Counted from the first letter of the stretch, positions 23,271 to 35,010 are shown. The stretch is 64,000 nucleotides of DNA from Gigaspora margarita (GCA_009809945.1 WTPW01000162.1:51794-115793); one strand, 5' to 3'. Numbers and translations are program-made. The notes: a model not told the origin generated them from the letters alone.

Positions 23271-24575
23271 ATAAACATTAATTTCAACGCACTCTTTCAG
23301 ACGGTCTCTCACACCAAACTTTCCAAGAATACTGACCTATGAAAACTCTATAGTTAACATGTCTATATACAACAAAACTTCACCAAGCTGCTATTAGGTA
23401 CAAAGTCCATTCACTGGATATTCTGCGCATGAAATAGAGTCGAAACAGATATGCAGACTTTTAAGTGAGGCACCTTGGCGGGCTTTGGTGCTATTGTGCA
23501 AAGACGTAGTAGAGAAACTCTGGAGCTTTGTCAAGTCCTATGGATATGAAAATAGAAGTAGAGGCTTGGTTAGATATGTTATTTTATATAGCATAACTCC
23601 TTCAAACTCCTTTAGATTTGGCCTCTTCCCCCGAGCCTCTTTGGCCTTTTCGAAATTTCAAAAAGTGGGCTTTTCAGTTTACCCCCTCCAAAAGATCAAC
23701 AGTGTTTACTTCTTTCAAATTAGGATTGCACTTTCTGAACTGGAATCGACATCACGAGTGAGATCCGTTGCTGCATACATGATAAACAAAAAGGATGTGT
23801 TAGAGGTCGGGAGGGATGATGTAATGAAATTTCTTTCTAGAACATCCTTGTAGGCGTATAGATTTTTTCTTTTTTTCTTATGATGTACATATAGTATATG
23901 GTATAAGCCGTTTCTTTGTACAGTCGTCCTCCTCTACAGTCACCTCCTATATAGTCACACTCTCTTTATAAGCACTATTTTTTGAAAAATTATTGGCAAT
24001 TTACTTATTAAAAAAACTTTATATATTCACATTACTATTAAAATTTTATAATCACATGTTTTTATGTAAAACAAACCACGTGATTATAGAGGAGGACGAC
24101 TGTACAATACTATATAATTTTTATAGTCTTGCACAGGCTTTAATAGTGCTATCATGTATTTCTTTCTTTTTGCTTTTTTCTTCTTTTATTTCATTTTTAT
24201 CTTTTTTGTCGTATTTGGTTTGTCATATAGATAGTAGTTGTTATTTCCCTATTTTACTTTTCCTTTTATATATTCTCCTTACTTGTTGTATTTTTTCTTG
24301 TAGTAGGTTCTTTCTACTAGAAAGTTTAGGAGAAGAAAGTTTAAAAAGAAGGCAATCTTGATATGGTTAGCACGTGCCAGCCAATGATAGGAGGGAACAT
24401 ATTTTCAGTAAGTTGAAAATCTGAATTGAGGCAAAATTTTGCTAGGCAGATCGCATTTGGATAAAATCGAATGAGTCTTCTGTTAGAGTAGAATGAAACG
24501 TACATACAATCGCAGTAGTATAATAAAGTCTACAGATACAGAGGGCAGGATTGCTGAATTTTAAAAAAAAAAAAA
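23271..24575 (+). mobile_element. Poly(A) non-LTR element, copy B, carrying a MITE
   Basis: Second copy of the same element, flanked by AATAAACAAATAAAAA(A)C (23253-23270, 24576-24592). It lies in the same position of the minisatellite unit as copy A. Without the 182 bp MITE it is about 1.12 kb. It keeps an open frame at 23485-23853 (122 codons, containing LWSFVKSYGYENRSRG and FLSRTS) that may be the remains of a LINE protein C-terminus. Its 3' end GGGCAGGATTGCTGAATTTT plus poly(A) matches the copy at 15945-16705. Confidence 0.82.
23921..24102. mobile_element. MITE with TA duplication (Tc1/mariner-like) inside retroelement copy B
   Basis: 182 bp, perfect terminal repeats CAGTCGTCCTCCTCTA, flanked by TA at 23919-23920 and 24103-24104. 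Copy A of the host element has the empty site (CTTGTACAGTATTATAT at about 22587), confirming the insertion and its TA duplication. Confidence 0.93.
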
Positions 24576-24695
24576 AATAAACAAATAAAAACTTTAAAAT
24601 TTTTAATAAATAATAAATAAATCAAAAACTTTTAAAGGCTTTAAAATTTTAATAAAACAAATAAAAAATTTTTACTTATTAATAAATAATAAATA

Positions 24696-25227
24696 CCATA
24701 TGTGTCCAAAAATAAGCTACCTTTTTTGGACGATTTTGGATACAAAAAATCTGGGGTAGCTTATTTTCGGATAAAATCGATTTTTGGTCAATTGCCAATA
24801 GTTGTTACATAGTAAAGTCTAAATTCTACTATGTAAATCTGTAATTAGCGCTTAAGTAAACTTATTTGGAAGACTAAACTACACCTATCTTGAAAGTTTT
24901 ATTATTTGACTTTTAATTTTTACGTTCAACGAATATATTTTGCTAATAAAATTTTAATCTCTTTGTTGAAAGTAAAAATTAAAATCCAATTAATAAAAAG
25001 TTTTTCAATTTCATTAAAAATTTCAGAATAAATGTATTTTGATCCTCTGAATAAGTTTACTTAAGCGATGTTAATCGATTGGCTTAGTAAAATTTGGACT
25101 TTACTATGTAGCAACTTTCATCGATTGCAGGGTAGCTTATTTTCAGGTCAAAGATGTTTTTATATTTTTTGACCAAAAGAGGGGGGTAGCTTATTTTCAG
25201 AGGTAGCTTATTTTTGGCAATATATGG
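24696..25227. mobile_element. TA-flanked foldback MITE, AAGCTACC family, copy 1
   Basis: 532 bp, ends CCATATGTGTCC / CCATATATTGCC followed by AAAAATAAGCTACC in both arms, TA on each side. An inner pair of inverted repeats (ACATAGTAAAGTCTAAATT) lies about 100 bases in. Other copies at 56640-57406 and 59193-59729. The inner unit occurs alone at 53061-53398. Confidence 0.85.
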
Positions 25228-25633
25228 TAAAAAGCCTTTAAAGAAGGCTTTAAAATTTTTAATAAACTAATAAAAATCTTTAAGTTTTTAATAAACAAAT
25301 AAAAAACTGTCAAAATTTTTTAATAAATAAATAAAAAGCATTTAAAATTTTAATAAACAAATAAAAATTTTTAAACTTTTAATAAATAATAAATAAATAA
25401 AAAGCCTTTAAAGGCATAATAAACAATAAAAAACTTTTAAAATTTTTAATAAACAAATAAAAAGTCTTTAAAATTTTTAATAAACAAATAAAAACCCTTT
25501 AAAATTCTTAAAAAACAAATAAAAAGCCTTTAAAATTTTTAACAAATAAATAAAAAGCTTTTAAAATTTTTAATAAACAAATAAAAAGTTTTTAAACTTT
25601 TTAATAAATAATAAATAAATAAAAAGCCTTTAA

Positions 25634-26163
25634 TTGATGATTTGAATAAGATCAGCACTATTACTATATTGGGACAATAGTAAATTTTGGGATAAGTACA
25701 ATATAAACTTTTATTATATGCTAAAATCTGACAACCATAACTATGTAAGTAATTTTTTTATTAAGTTAACAGCCCAAATCAATTAATTGAAAGTTGTAGA
25801 GCTCACTGAAATGCACCTAATAATGGTTAGATATTCAAATTGGCCTAATATACACTAAGATATTACTAAAAAATGATTGGCTTCCTATAAAAAATTCTAT
25901 GTAAACAAACTAGGAATTTTATATAGTCAGCCAATCATTTTTTATAATATTTTAGCATATACTAGGCCAATTTGAATGATATAACTACTATAAATGCATC
26001 TCAATAAGCTTTTCAACTTTCAATTAATTGACTTGAGCTGTTAACTTAATAAAAAAATCACTTACATAATTACAGTTATCAAATTTCAGCATGTAATAAA
26101 AAACATAGTAATTTTTCCCAAATTCTAATATAAAAATAGTGCTGATCTTATCTGAATCAGTAA
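25634..26163. mobile_element. TTAA-flanked foldback MITE, copy 1 (530 bp)
   Basis: Nearly the whole 530 bp is one inverted repeat. The ends match imperfectly as GATTTGAATAAGATCAGC / GATTCAGATAAGATCAGC, flanked by TTAA at 25630-25633 and 26164-26167. It sits in the minisatellite. A second copy of the same net length is at 30766-31808. Confidence 0.88.
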
Positions 26164-26322
26164 TTAAAGGCTTTAAAATTTTTAATAAACAAATAAAAAA
26201 CCTTTAAAGTTTTTAATAAACAAATAAAAACCTTTAAAATTTTTTAATAAATAAATAAAAAGCTTTTAAAATTTTTAATAAACAAATAAAAATTTTTAAA
26301 CCTTTAATAAATAATAAATAAA

Positions 26323-26845
26323 GAATGTTGATAAAGCACATCACTGGTGTTCAACACCACATATGTTTTGATCAATCAAAAATTATGAATTCATGTAATA
26401 TAAAGATCAGTGTAACCCAAATTTTTCAAAAAAATAGAGGATTTTTTCAAAAACCATCTACAATCAAACCTCTTTAAATGCATAGCGATGGGCCAATAAA
26501 AACCTTGCATTTAGAGAAGTATTGCATTTAGGGAGGTAAAAATCTATAAGTAACATATAAGTTGGAACCAAGTCAAGCCATGCATTTAGAGAGGTTATGC
26601 ATTTAGAGAGGTTGCATTTAGAGAGGTTGTATTTAAAAAGGTCTGACTGTATATCGAAAAATTCTGTCTAAGAAACCTATCTTCACATTCTAACAAAAAA
26701 AATTCCTTGCAAAATTTTAGCATAAACAAACTTCTTACTCAAACCTTAATACAAACTCTAATTCTAACTCAAATGTCAAAAAAATTTTGCATATTATCAT
26801 TTGTATTTACTGGTATTGAACACCACAGGTGTGATATATATATTG
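26323..26845. mobile_element. MITE with 8-bp duplication (hAT-like ends), carrying a second MITE
   Basis: 523 bp, terminal repeats AATGTTGATAAAGCACATCA / AATATATATATCACACCTGT followed by GGTGTTCAA(C/T)ACCA, flanked by TAAATAAA (26315-26322, 26846-26853). Ends resemble those of the 4.8 kb element at 51676-56434. Confidence 0.78.
26461..26649. mobile_element. MITE with TA duplication nested in the 26323-26845 element
   Basis: 189 bp, terminal repeats CA(A/G)TCA(A/G)ACCT(C/T)TTTAAAT, TA on both sides. The right arm repeats GCATTTAGAGAGGTT three to four times. Confidence 0.85.
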
Positions 26846-27569
26846 TAAATAAATTAAAATTTTTTAATAAATAAATAAAAAGCTTTTAAAATTTTTAATA
26901 AACAAATAAAAATTTTAAACTTTTAATAAATAATAAATAAATAAAACCCCTTTAAAGGTCTTAGAATTTTTAATAACATCAGCGAAAAAAATATGTATAA
27001 ATCTCCATAAGTTTTTACGCAAGTATAAACTTACAAAATACCTATAATTAGTTCAGAAGATTATGTAGGGGTAATAATTATATAAGTTTATACTATAGTT
27101 ACTACAAAGTATTATGCAGGTATAATAATTACAAATATTTATAGCATAATGAATTCGAAATATAGCAAAAATATTACAAATATTGAAAACTGTTAAAAAC
27201 TGGCGTAAATTAATGAGATATTACGATCAATTAATAATTATTTCACATAATCATGCTTTTGCAAATTTTTAACATTTTACAGGTTTTTGCAAGTTTTTGC
27301 AAGGTTTCGCAATAATTATAAAATTTTATATATTTTTTTTTATACATTATATTTTAAATTTTTAATTAATATTATATATTTTTATTATATATTATTATAC
27401 ATTTTTTTACAAAAAAATATAAAAAAATGATAAAAAAAAAACTCAAAAAACGAAACTAAAAAAATATCAAAAAAATAATAATATTTTAAATACATTTGCA
27501 TTTTGTCACATTTAATTCTATAAAAATACTAGCCTAACACACTTATTTTTCTCACTCTGCAGTTAGCTA

Positions 27570-28560
27570 TTATTTTCTTTTTCATATTCGCTTATATTCG
27601 CTAGTTCTTGCAAAGTGCTAGAGAAGTTAGAGTTGGTATTTTTATAAAATATTGGAAGACAGGTTGTTTTTTGAAAAGTTTCAAAAAAAGTCAGGAATAA
27701 ATAAAATAAAATAAAATTAAAAAAATAAGTAAAAAAAAAACAAACAAAAAACAAAACTGTAAGCAAATTAAAAAAAAATAAATGAAGTTCCAAATTTTCT
27801 TTTTTTCATATTCGCTTATATTCGCTACTTCTTGCAAAGTGCTAAAGAAGTTAGAGTTAGTATTTTTATAAAGTGCAAGAAAACAGACTGTTTTTTTGCA
27901 AAGTTTTGAAGAAAGTTGAGAATAAATAAAATAAAATAAAATTAAAAAAATAAGTAAAAAAAAAAAATACAAAATACAAACCTGTAAGCAAATTAAAAAA
28001 AAACAAACAAAGCGTTCTTGCAATTCAGAAATCATCAAAATCACAGTCTTTGCAAAGTGCCAGAATAAATAAAAAAAATAAAAATTAAAGAAATAAGTAA
28101 AAAGAAAACAACAAAAAAAATAGAAATGTAAGCAAACTAAATAAAAAAAATAAAAACCCAAATCTCCATTTCTCTGAAGTAGAGTTCATAACAGAAATTG
28201 CTAAAATCAAGTTGTATATATTCTTGCAAAGTTCTGAAAAAGTCTGGGTTTGCTTGCAAAATGTTGAAAAAGCCTAAATTATTTTTCTTGCAAAGTGCCA
28301 GAATAAAAAAAAAACAAAAACAAAATAAAAACAGCAAAAAACTTAAACGAAAAAATAAACAAAGCACTAACTGAACCTTTATTTCTTTAAAGAGACATTC
28401 TCTGGAATTTAGAAATTATAAGTGAAATCAGTTGAGTGTTCTTGCAAAGTATCAGAAGCCTGAGTTGGCTTGCACAAAGTGTTGAAAAGTTGTTAGATTT
28501 TTGCAAAGTGCAAAAAAATTAGGGTTGGTGTTTTTTGTAAAAATAAAATAAAAAAATTAA
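27570..28560. repeat. Tandem array, period about 200-230 bp
   Basis: Four to five degenerate units, each with TTCTTGCAAAGTGC, then a GAATAAATAAAATAAAATAA tract and CTGTAAGCAAATTAAAAA. The long Phe/Leu-rich minus-strand frames across it come from the poly-A tracts and are not called as membrane proteins. Confidence 0.8.
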
Positions 28561-28698
28561 AAAATAATAAATAAAAGAAAAAAATAACAAAAAAAATGAA
28601 ACTAAATAAAACAAAATGAAACCAAAAAAAACAAAACGAGAACAAAAAAACAATGTAAAATTGATAGAAGATCTAAATTTTAAACAAAAAAAATAAAC

Positions 28699-29038
28699 AA
28701 AAATCTAATCTGATCTTGTACTACAATCATTGAAACATTTTGAAACATTTCAAAAATATTAGTCAAACACGCCCTTGGTATAAACTAGGCTACAGATCTA
28801 CTGATCCAGCTTGGTTTCCCAGTCCTAAAATATTTCGAAAGTATTCAAAATATTTCAAAAATATTACAAAGATCTAATCTGATCTTGTACTATGATTATT
28901 GAAACATTTCAAAACATTTCAAAAATATAAGTCAAATGCACCCTTGGTATGATTCAGACTACAGATCTACTGATCTAGCTTGGTTTCCAGTTCTAAAATA
29001 TTTTGAAAGTATTCAAAATATTTCAAAAATATTAGATC
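28699..29038. repeat. Tandem duplication, 2 x 170 bp
   Basis: 28699-28868 and 28869-29038 are about 90 per cent alike, both with GATCTAATCTGATCTTGTAC, CAGATCTACTGATC and a run of TATTTCAAAA motifs. Confidence 0.88.
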
Positions 29039-29054
29039 TAAAATATTTTATATT

Positions 29055-29245
29055 TTGCAACAGTAAGAAAATCATAAATTTATATAAAATTTTTATATAA
29101 CTTTACAATTTTCTTATGCACCATAAGAAAATCATAAATTTATATAAAATTTTTATGTAAATTCACAATTTTCTTATGCACCATAAGAAAATCATAAATT
29201 TACGAAAAAATTTTATATAAATTTACAATTTTCTTACTACTGTAA
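29055..29245. repeat. Tandem palindromic repeat, 3 x about 60 bp
   Basis: Three units of GTAAGAAAATCATAAATTTA ... TTTACAATTTTCTTA, each itself a near palindrome, joined by TGCACCA. Confidence 0.85.
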
Positions 29246-30765
29246 AACTTACGTAGTTTTATACTAAGTCTTATATAAGTTTACGATTTTTTATGTACTA
29301 TAAAAACTTGCGCAAGATTATGCATATATATTTTTGCTGATAAAACAAATAAAAAACTTTTAAAATTTTTAATAAAAAAATAAAAAGTCTTTAAAATTTT
29401 TAATAAACAAATAAAAAACCTTTAAAATTCTTAATAAACAAATAAAAAGCTTAAAATTTTTAACAAATAAATAAAATGCTTTTAAAATTTTTAATAAACA
29501 AATAAAAAATTTTTAAACTTTTTAATAAATAATAAATAAATAAAACAGCTTTTAAAGGATTTAAAAGTTTTAATAAACAAATAAAAAATTTTAAATTTTT
29601 AAAAAAGCCTTTAAAATTTTTAAGATTTTTAATAAATAAAAAGCCTTTAAACTATTTAATAGATAATATTAGGGTTTTTAAATAAATAAAAGGCTTTTAA
29701 TATTTTAATAAACAAAAATTCTTTAATTTTTTAATAAACAAAAAGCCTATTTGTTTTTTGTTTATTAAAGCCTCTTTATCTATTAAAAAATCTTAATAAA
29801 AATTATAACTTTAAAAAATATATAAATAGAATTGCTTTTTATTCTTCAAAAAAATAAGTTTTTATCCTTTTATTTTAATATTATAAAAACTTAATAAATT
29901 TTAAAATAATTAAATTTTTAAATATGTCTAAATTAGAAAATTTATCTATTGGACAAATTAAATTAAAATTAAAAAACCATGAACTTATTACTCAAGAAAA
30001 AAAATAGAAAAAGTGAAATTTTGCAAAATTTTTTAGAAATTGTAGATTCAAATAACCAATATATTGATTATGTTTTATATAAAAATTGCAACAATATTTT
30101 TACTTATTCACAAAATCTAGAACTTCATATTTATTATAGCATCAATGTATTTCTTCTAGTAATCAATTAAAAATTATACCATTTTTGCCAAAAAAAACTA
30201 TTCCACCAACTGCTAAAGAATCAACTACAAATAAAATAGTTAATTTTGTTTATATGGATTTACATCCTTTTGAAATTATTGAAGGTGAAGGTTTTAGAGA
30301 TTTTTCTCAAGAAATGATTAATATGTGCTAAATTTGAACAAATTCAAATTGATAATTTTTTCCATATCCTACAATAATATCTAGAAATATTATCAAAAGT
30401 GCTAAAAAAATTAAATTAGATTTAGCATTTAAATTAAAAAATAGTTTTCAAAAATATTGGAGGTGCTTTTATTACAGATATGTAGATGATGATTATAAAA
30501 AATAAGTTATATTTTCTTACTATTTATTTTATTGAAAATTGGCAATTAAAAGAACAAATTTTAGCTTTTCAAAATTTCCAAATATTAGCCATACAGCAGA
30601 TAATATTAGAAATACTATTTTAAATATTTTAAAAAATTATAATCTTGTACCAAATAGAACTATGAAATATTTTGTATTTATTACAGATTCTGATGCTAAT
30701 TTTATTGCAGCTTTTAGAAACTATAAACATATACTATGTATTGCTCATAGGTAAAATTATTTTAA

Positions 30766-31808
30766 TTACTGATCCGGATAAGATCAGTACTATTTTTATA
30801 TTAGAATTTGGGGCAAAATTAATATGATTTTCATTATATACTGAAATCTGATATCAGTCCAATAAAAAGTATTTTTTATTAAGTTAATAGCTCATATCAA
30901 CTAATTGAAAGTTGTAGAGCTCACTGAGTCGTATCTAATAGTAGTTAGATCATTCAAATCAGCCTATTGTATGCTGAGATATCACTAAAAACGATTGGCT
31001 GACAAGACCCCGAATAATACATATAGAGGTTATATTGGCTTTAATATAAACTTTTTGTAAATTTTATCCACTTTTTGTTAGAGCTAATTAACCTTATTTT
31101 ATAATGTAAGCTTTAATATTTAAATAATTTATCCATTTAACAAATATAACAAATATATTTTACTTTCAAAAAAATTTTTTTAAAAAAATTTTCCTTCAAA
31201 AAAATTTCTTCAAAAAAAATTTTTTCTCAAAAAAAATTTTCTCCAAAAAAAAATTTTCTTACAAAAAAAAATTTTTTTCAAAAAAAAATTTTTCCTTTTT
31301 TTTTTATTTGGTTATCCAAATTTAAATATAACCTATCTAAAATTTATAATTTTATTCATTTTAAATAACATAACATTAAAGGCTTTTATCCACTTTTAAA
31401 TATAACCTTTTGGCCAATATCCGCTTTTCAAATATAACATCTTAGTAAAAAAGTGCCTTTTTTATCCAAAATTTCAATATAACCTTTATATGTATTATTC
31501 GGGGTCCTTGGCTGACTATATAAAATTCTATGTAAACAAACTAGAAATTTTATACAGTTAGTCAATTATTTTTTAGTGATATCTTAGCATATACTTGGCC
31601 GATTTGAATGATATAACCATCATTAGATGCATCTCAGTGAGCTCTACAACTTTCAATTAGTTGACATGAGCCATTAACTTATTAAAAAAATACTTTTATT
31701 GGACCAATTTCAGATTCTAGCATATAATAAAAGTTTATATTGTACTTATCCCCAAAATTTACTATTGTCCCAATATGGTAATAGTGCTGATCTTATCTGG
31801 ATCAACAA
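30766..31808. mobile_element. TTAA-flanked foldback MITE, copy 2, carrying a nested element
   Basis: Same family as 25634-26163, flanked by TTAA (30762-30765, 31809-31812). Length 1043; subtracting the nested 504 bp element and its 9-base duplication leaves exactly 530, the length of copy 1. Confidence 0.9.
31004..31507. mobile_element. Nested MITE with 9-bp duplication (Mutator-like?)
   Basis: 504 bp, terminal repeats GACCCCGAATAATACATATA in both arms, then (G/A)AGGTTATATTG; flanked by TTGGCTGAC (30995-31003 and 31508-31516). Interior is A/T-run rich with AAAAAAATTTTTT tracts at 31150-31310. A 9-base duplication points to Mutator-like elements. Confidence 0.88.
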
Positions 31809-31833
31809 TTAAGTATTTTTATAATTATATTAT

Positions 31834-33182
31834 GACAGGGTGAAGTCTGAGTCACCAGCTAGTAAAACCTTAGTTTATTAGTAAAATCTGAGTTTTTAAA
31901 AAAAGATAAGTAAAATCTGAGTTTATTAGTAAAACCTGAGTTTATTGGTAAACTGAGTTTATTAAAAAAAATAAGTAGAATCTAATATAGATAGGGTGAA
32001 ATCCGCTATTAAACAAAAACTGTTCTAAAACTTTGAGCAAAAATATCTTGACAACCACCTGATCAAATTCGATGAAAATTTTTTTATTTGAATTCTATAA
32101 ACCCATAGATTTCAAAAGAAAAAAATTTTATCACATTTGGTCAGGTGTTATCAAGATAACTTCGCTCATAGTTATAGAAAAAAATCAAAACGTCTATCAA
32201 AATAAAAGCTGTACCAAATGTTTTTCTAAAATTTTAGCAAAGATATCTTGACAACCACCTGATCAAATTCGATGAATATTTTTTTATTTGAATTTTATGA
32301 AACCATAAAATTCAAATAAAAAAAGTTTCATCAAATTTGAGCAGGTGGTTGTCAAGCTATCTTTGCCCAAAGTTTTAAAAAAACATTTGACGCAGCTTCT
32401 ATTTTGATAGATGTTTTGATTTTTTCTAAAACTTTGGGCAAAGATATCTTGACAACCACCTGATCAAATATGATAAATTTTTTTTCATTGAAATCATGGA
32501 TTCTATAGAATTCAAATAAAAAAATTTTCATCAAATTTGATCAGGTGGTTGTCAAGAGATCTTTGCTCAATTTATAGAAAAAATCAAAACATCTATCAAA
32601 ATAGAAGCTGCGCCAAATTTTTACTAAAACTTTGGGTGAAGATATCTTGACAACCACCTGATCAAATTTGATGAAACTTTTTTTTATTTGAATTTTATGG
32701 TTTCATAGAATTCAAATAAAAAAATATTCACCGAATTTGATCAGGTGGTTGTCAAGATATCTTTGCTCAAAGTTTTAGAAAAACATTCGGCACAGCTTTT
32801 ATTTTGATAGACGTTTTGATTTTTTTCTATAACTTTGAGCGAAGTTATCTTGATAACACCTGACCAAATTCGATAAAATTTTTTTCTTTTGAAATCTATG
32901 GGTTTATAGAATTCAAATAAAAAAATTTTCATCGAATTTGATCAGCTGATTGTCAAGATATTCGCTCAAAGTTTTAGAACAGTTTTTGTTTAATAGTGGA
33001 TTTTCACCCTATCACTACCCTATCTATATCAGATTTTACTTTTTTTTTTAATAAACTCAGATTTTACTAATAAACTCAGGTTTTACTAATAAACTCAGAT
33101 TTTACTTATTTTTTTTTTAAAAACTCAGATTTTACTAATAAACTCAGATTTTACTAGCAAGTGACTCAGGTTTCACCCTGTC
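31834..33182. mobile_element. Multi-palindrome inverted-repeat element (1.35 kb)
   Basis: Terminal repeats GACAGGGTGAA(G/A)(T/C)CTGAGTCAC, flanked by ATATTAT (31827-31833, 33183-33189). Next come copies of AGTAAAATCTGAGTTTATTA, then about five head-to-head blocks of TTGACAACCACCTGATCAAA with intervening palindromes (about 140-160 bp each). Non-coding; short open frames inside are by-products. Confidence 0.85.
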
Positions 33183-33314
33183 ATATTATATTAATCATTT
33201 TTAGTTTATTTTAGAATTAATACAATTTTAGAATTTGACTTTTAAATATAAAAATTTTTAAATTATCTTTCAATAATTGAAACTATTAAAGAATGTAAAT
33301 CTTTAGTTACATAT

Positions 33315-34297
33315 ATATTTTTTTTTTATGTCAAAGTTACCGCTATGGGGAAAGGCTTTTATTCAAGTAAAGTCAGATCACAGGCGCCTCTAGGGGCACC
33401 CTGGCATTTGTTACATAAATGAGAGTACAACAAGCCACACGTACAACTTTTGGTTGTCTAATTTAAGTTGTCCGCCTGAAGGTTCTACACTAGTTGCCAT
33501 ATCTGCAACCCAACTAGGGGGTTACCTATTTAAACTCTCTGATCTATGCTTCTCCTGCCAAATCCTCCTTGTATTACCGGTACAGTCCTCCGTTACATAA
33601 GGCAGTCAAGGCCAGTCCTGGATGCTTGCGGAATCCCCTTAGGACTAGTTTATCCTCATGGCACACTTGGTAGAGCACTCCCTGTCCTACACAGGTATTA
33701 CCTACGCTTCGGTAACTTACGATACAGCTTTACCTATATACTTGCAGTCAGGGCTAACCATTGAACCGCTACTGTTACCTACTTCTGCTCTTGTCGAGGT
33801 TCACTCCAATCCCGATACCCACCACAACCTTCCTATCAGTCCTGCCCCAGGTCCCCAAACTTCCAAACCAGTTAGCACGGAAGGGTCGGTCGGCCTGGCT
33901 TTAAGCATCGAATGGACTCCCTCCCCTTGGCACATGCTGCCGAAACACATGTCCTTTTCCTCTGGTGCACTCTGGTGGCCAGGTTGGTGAACCCCCTCCT
34001 CGAGGATCTTTGCCGTCCGGTTCTCTGGCTCCAGTTTCTGATATTCCAATTATGGTTAGCACTGTCAAAGATCTTTGCTACTTCCTTACTCGGGACTTCC
34101 AAACGGGTATCCATTTTCCGATCCTTGGATTTTGTGCGCCCAACGGCTTCCATTCAAGATGGTGTACCAAAGGACCAACAAGGAGAAATGGTACCATAAC
34201 ACAGGCCTAATTTCCAAAGCGTCGCCAGTGGGATTTGAACCCTAGACCTGCCACTTGGGGGTGACAACTTACCAACTTCTCTAAGTCGCCACACCCC
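33315..34297 (-). mobile_element. Long tRNA-derived SINE, copy 1 (about 0.98 kb)
   Basis: Minus-strand element with poly(A) tail (poly-T at 33317-33327) and 11-base duplication TAGTTACATAT (33304-33314, 34298-34308). Its head is tRNA-like: GGGTGTGGCGACTTAGAGAA (A-box region) and GGGTTCAAATCCCAC (B box, 34231-34245), about 75 bases in all. The body is about 900 bases of moderate G+C, ending with TTGAATAAAAGCC before the A tail. It splits the hAT exon after CKSLVTY. The forward-strand open frames at 33546-34210 are not conserved in the other copies. Confidence 0.88.
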
Positions 34298-34712
34298 TAG
34301 TTACATATTTTAAACAAAGTTTTTTATATTTAAAATTAGAAAAATCATTAAAACAAGAATCTGAAACTAGATAGAATAGTAAGTTAGAAATGTTAGAATC
34401 AATTTATAATCAATTTGATTTAATTAATAGTATTCTTGCTAATAAAAATAAACTATATATAATTAAAAATATTGATTTAGAAGTTTTATTAGTTTTATTT
34501 AATTTTTTAAAAAAATTTAAAAAAGCCTCTATTATTTAGAATCTTCAAAAAATCCTACTTTATATATAGTAATTCCTTGGTATAAAGTTCTTAAAGAACA
34601 TTGTAAAATAGATTAACAAGATAGCATTATTTTAAAACAAATAAGAAAATAGTTGATAAAAAAATAACTTTTAAATATAAAATTAAAGAGTTATATAAAT
34701 TAGCTATTTTCT

Positions 34713-35010
34713 AGGACCCCAGACATCTCTCATATAGGTCATAACTGGATTTTGGCCAATTTTGATCTAATTTGCTAAAAACAACAAAATCTATTTACTT
34801 TAATAAGTTCTAATTCAGTAATCAGAATTGAATAAACTTTTTTTTTGTTAGATGCGCCTCACTGAGCACTTCATTTTAAAATAATATTCATTCAAATTGG
34901 ACCATTGGATGCCAAAATAATTACCAAAAACAGTTTTTTGCTTCTCAAATTTTAGATGTTTTTGCTGAAAAATTTCAAGTATGGCCTCTATACTAGATGT
35001 CTGGGGTCCT
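34713..35010. mobile_element. MITE with 8-bp duplication inside hAT exon
   Basis: 298 bp, terminal repeats AGGACCCCAGACATCT (perfect 16 bases), flanked by TATTTTCT (34705-34712, 35011-35018). hAT coding sequence resumes on the far side (PKMKQLKILEPDD). Confidence 0.9.

Larger units (their letters stand above)
26978..29341. mobile_element. 2.4 kb inverted-repeat element full of internal tandem repeats
   Basis: Ends ATCAGCGAAAAAAATATGTA and the inverse ATCAGCAAAAATATATATGC face each other within the minisatellite. Long related arms follow with AAGTTTTTACGCAAG / AAACTTGCGCAAG. No clear target duplication. The interior is made of three tandem arrays (27570-28560, 28699-29038, 29055-29245). No transposase seen. 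Confidence 0.65.
21545..29760. repeat. AT-rich minisatellite array, broken by insertions
   Basis: Unit of roughly 30-45 bases, core AATAAACAAATAAAAAG followed by CCTTTAAAATTTTT, with a variant CTTTTAATAAATAATAAATAA. Blocks: 21545-21983, 23114-23270, 24576-24695, 25228-25633, 26164-26322, 26846-26977 and 29342-29760. The sequence between blocks is inserted elements. Removing these gives a single array of about 2 kb. Open frames within it (Leu/Phe/Lys-rich) are period artefacts. Confidence 0.9.
30751..33214 (+). other. Intron of the hAT gene, enlarged by two inserted elements
   Basis: Without the elements at 30766-31808 and 31834-33182 and one duplication of each, the intron would be about 60 bases. 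It starts GTAAAATTATTTTTAAG and ends in TTTTTAGTTTATTTTAG. The exon ends join as CIAHR-INTILEF, the expected hAT sequence. Confidence 0.6.

Noticed and set aside
27563..28367. Long Phe/Leu-rich frames on the minus strand resembling membrane proteins
   Set aside because: They translate poly-A tracts of a tandem repeat; frames do not keep phase between units and composition is low-complexity.
21545..29760. CRISPR array
   Set aside because: Repeats are AT-rich, contiguous and degenerate, with no regular spacers and no cas genes; the genome is eukaryotic.
33546..34210. Overlapping frames on both strands of the SINE
   Set aside because: Not conserved in the other three SINE copies; explained by higher G+C of the element.
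34220..34297. Functional tRNA gene on the minus strand
   Set aside because: It is the tRNA-like head of a SINE: body and poly(A) follow directly and it is bounded by a target duplication.
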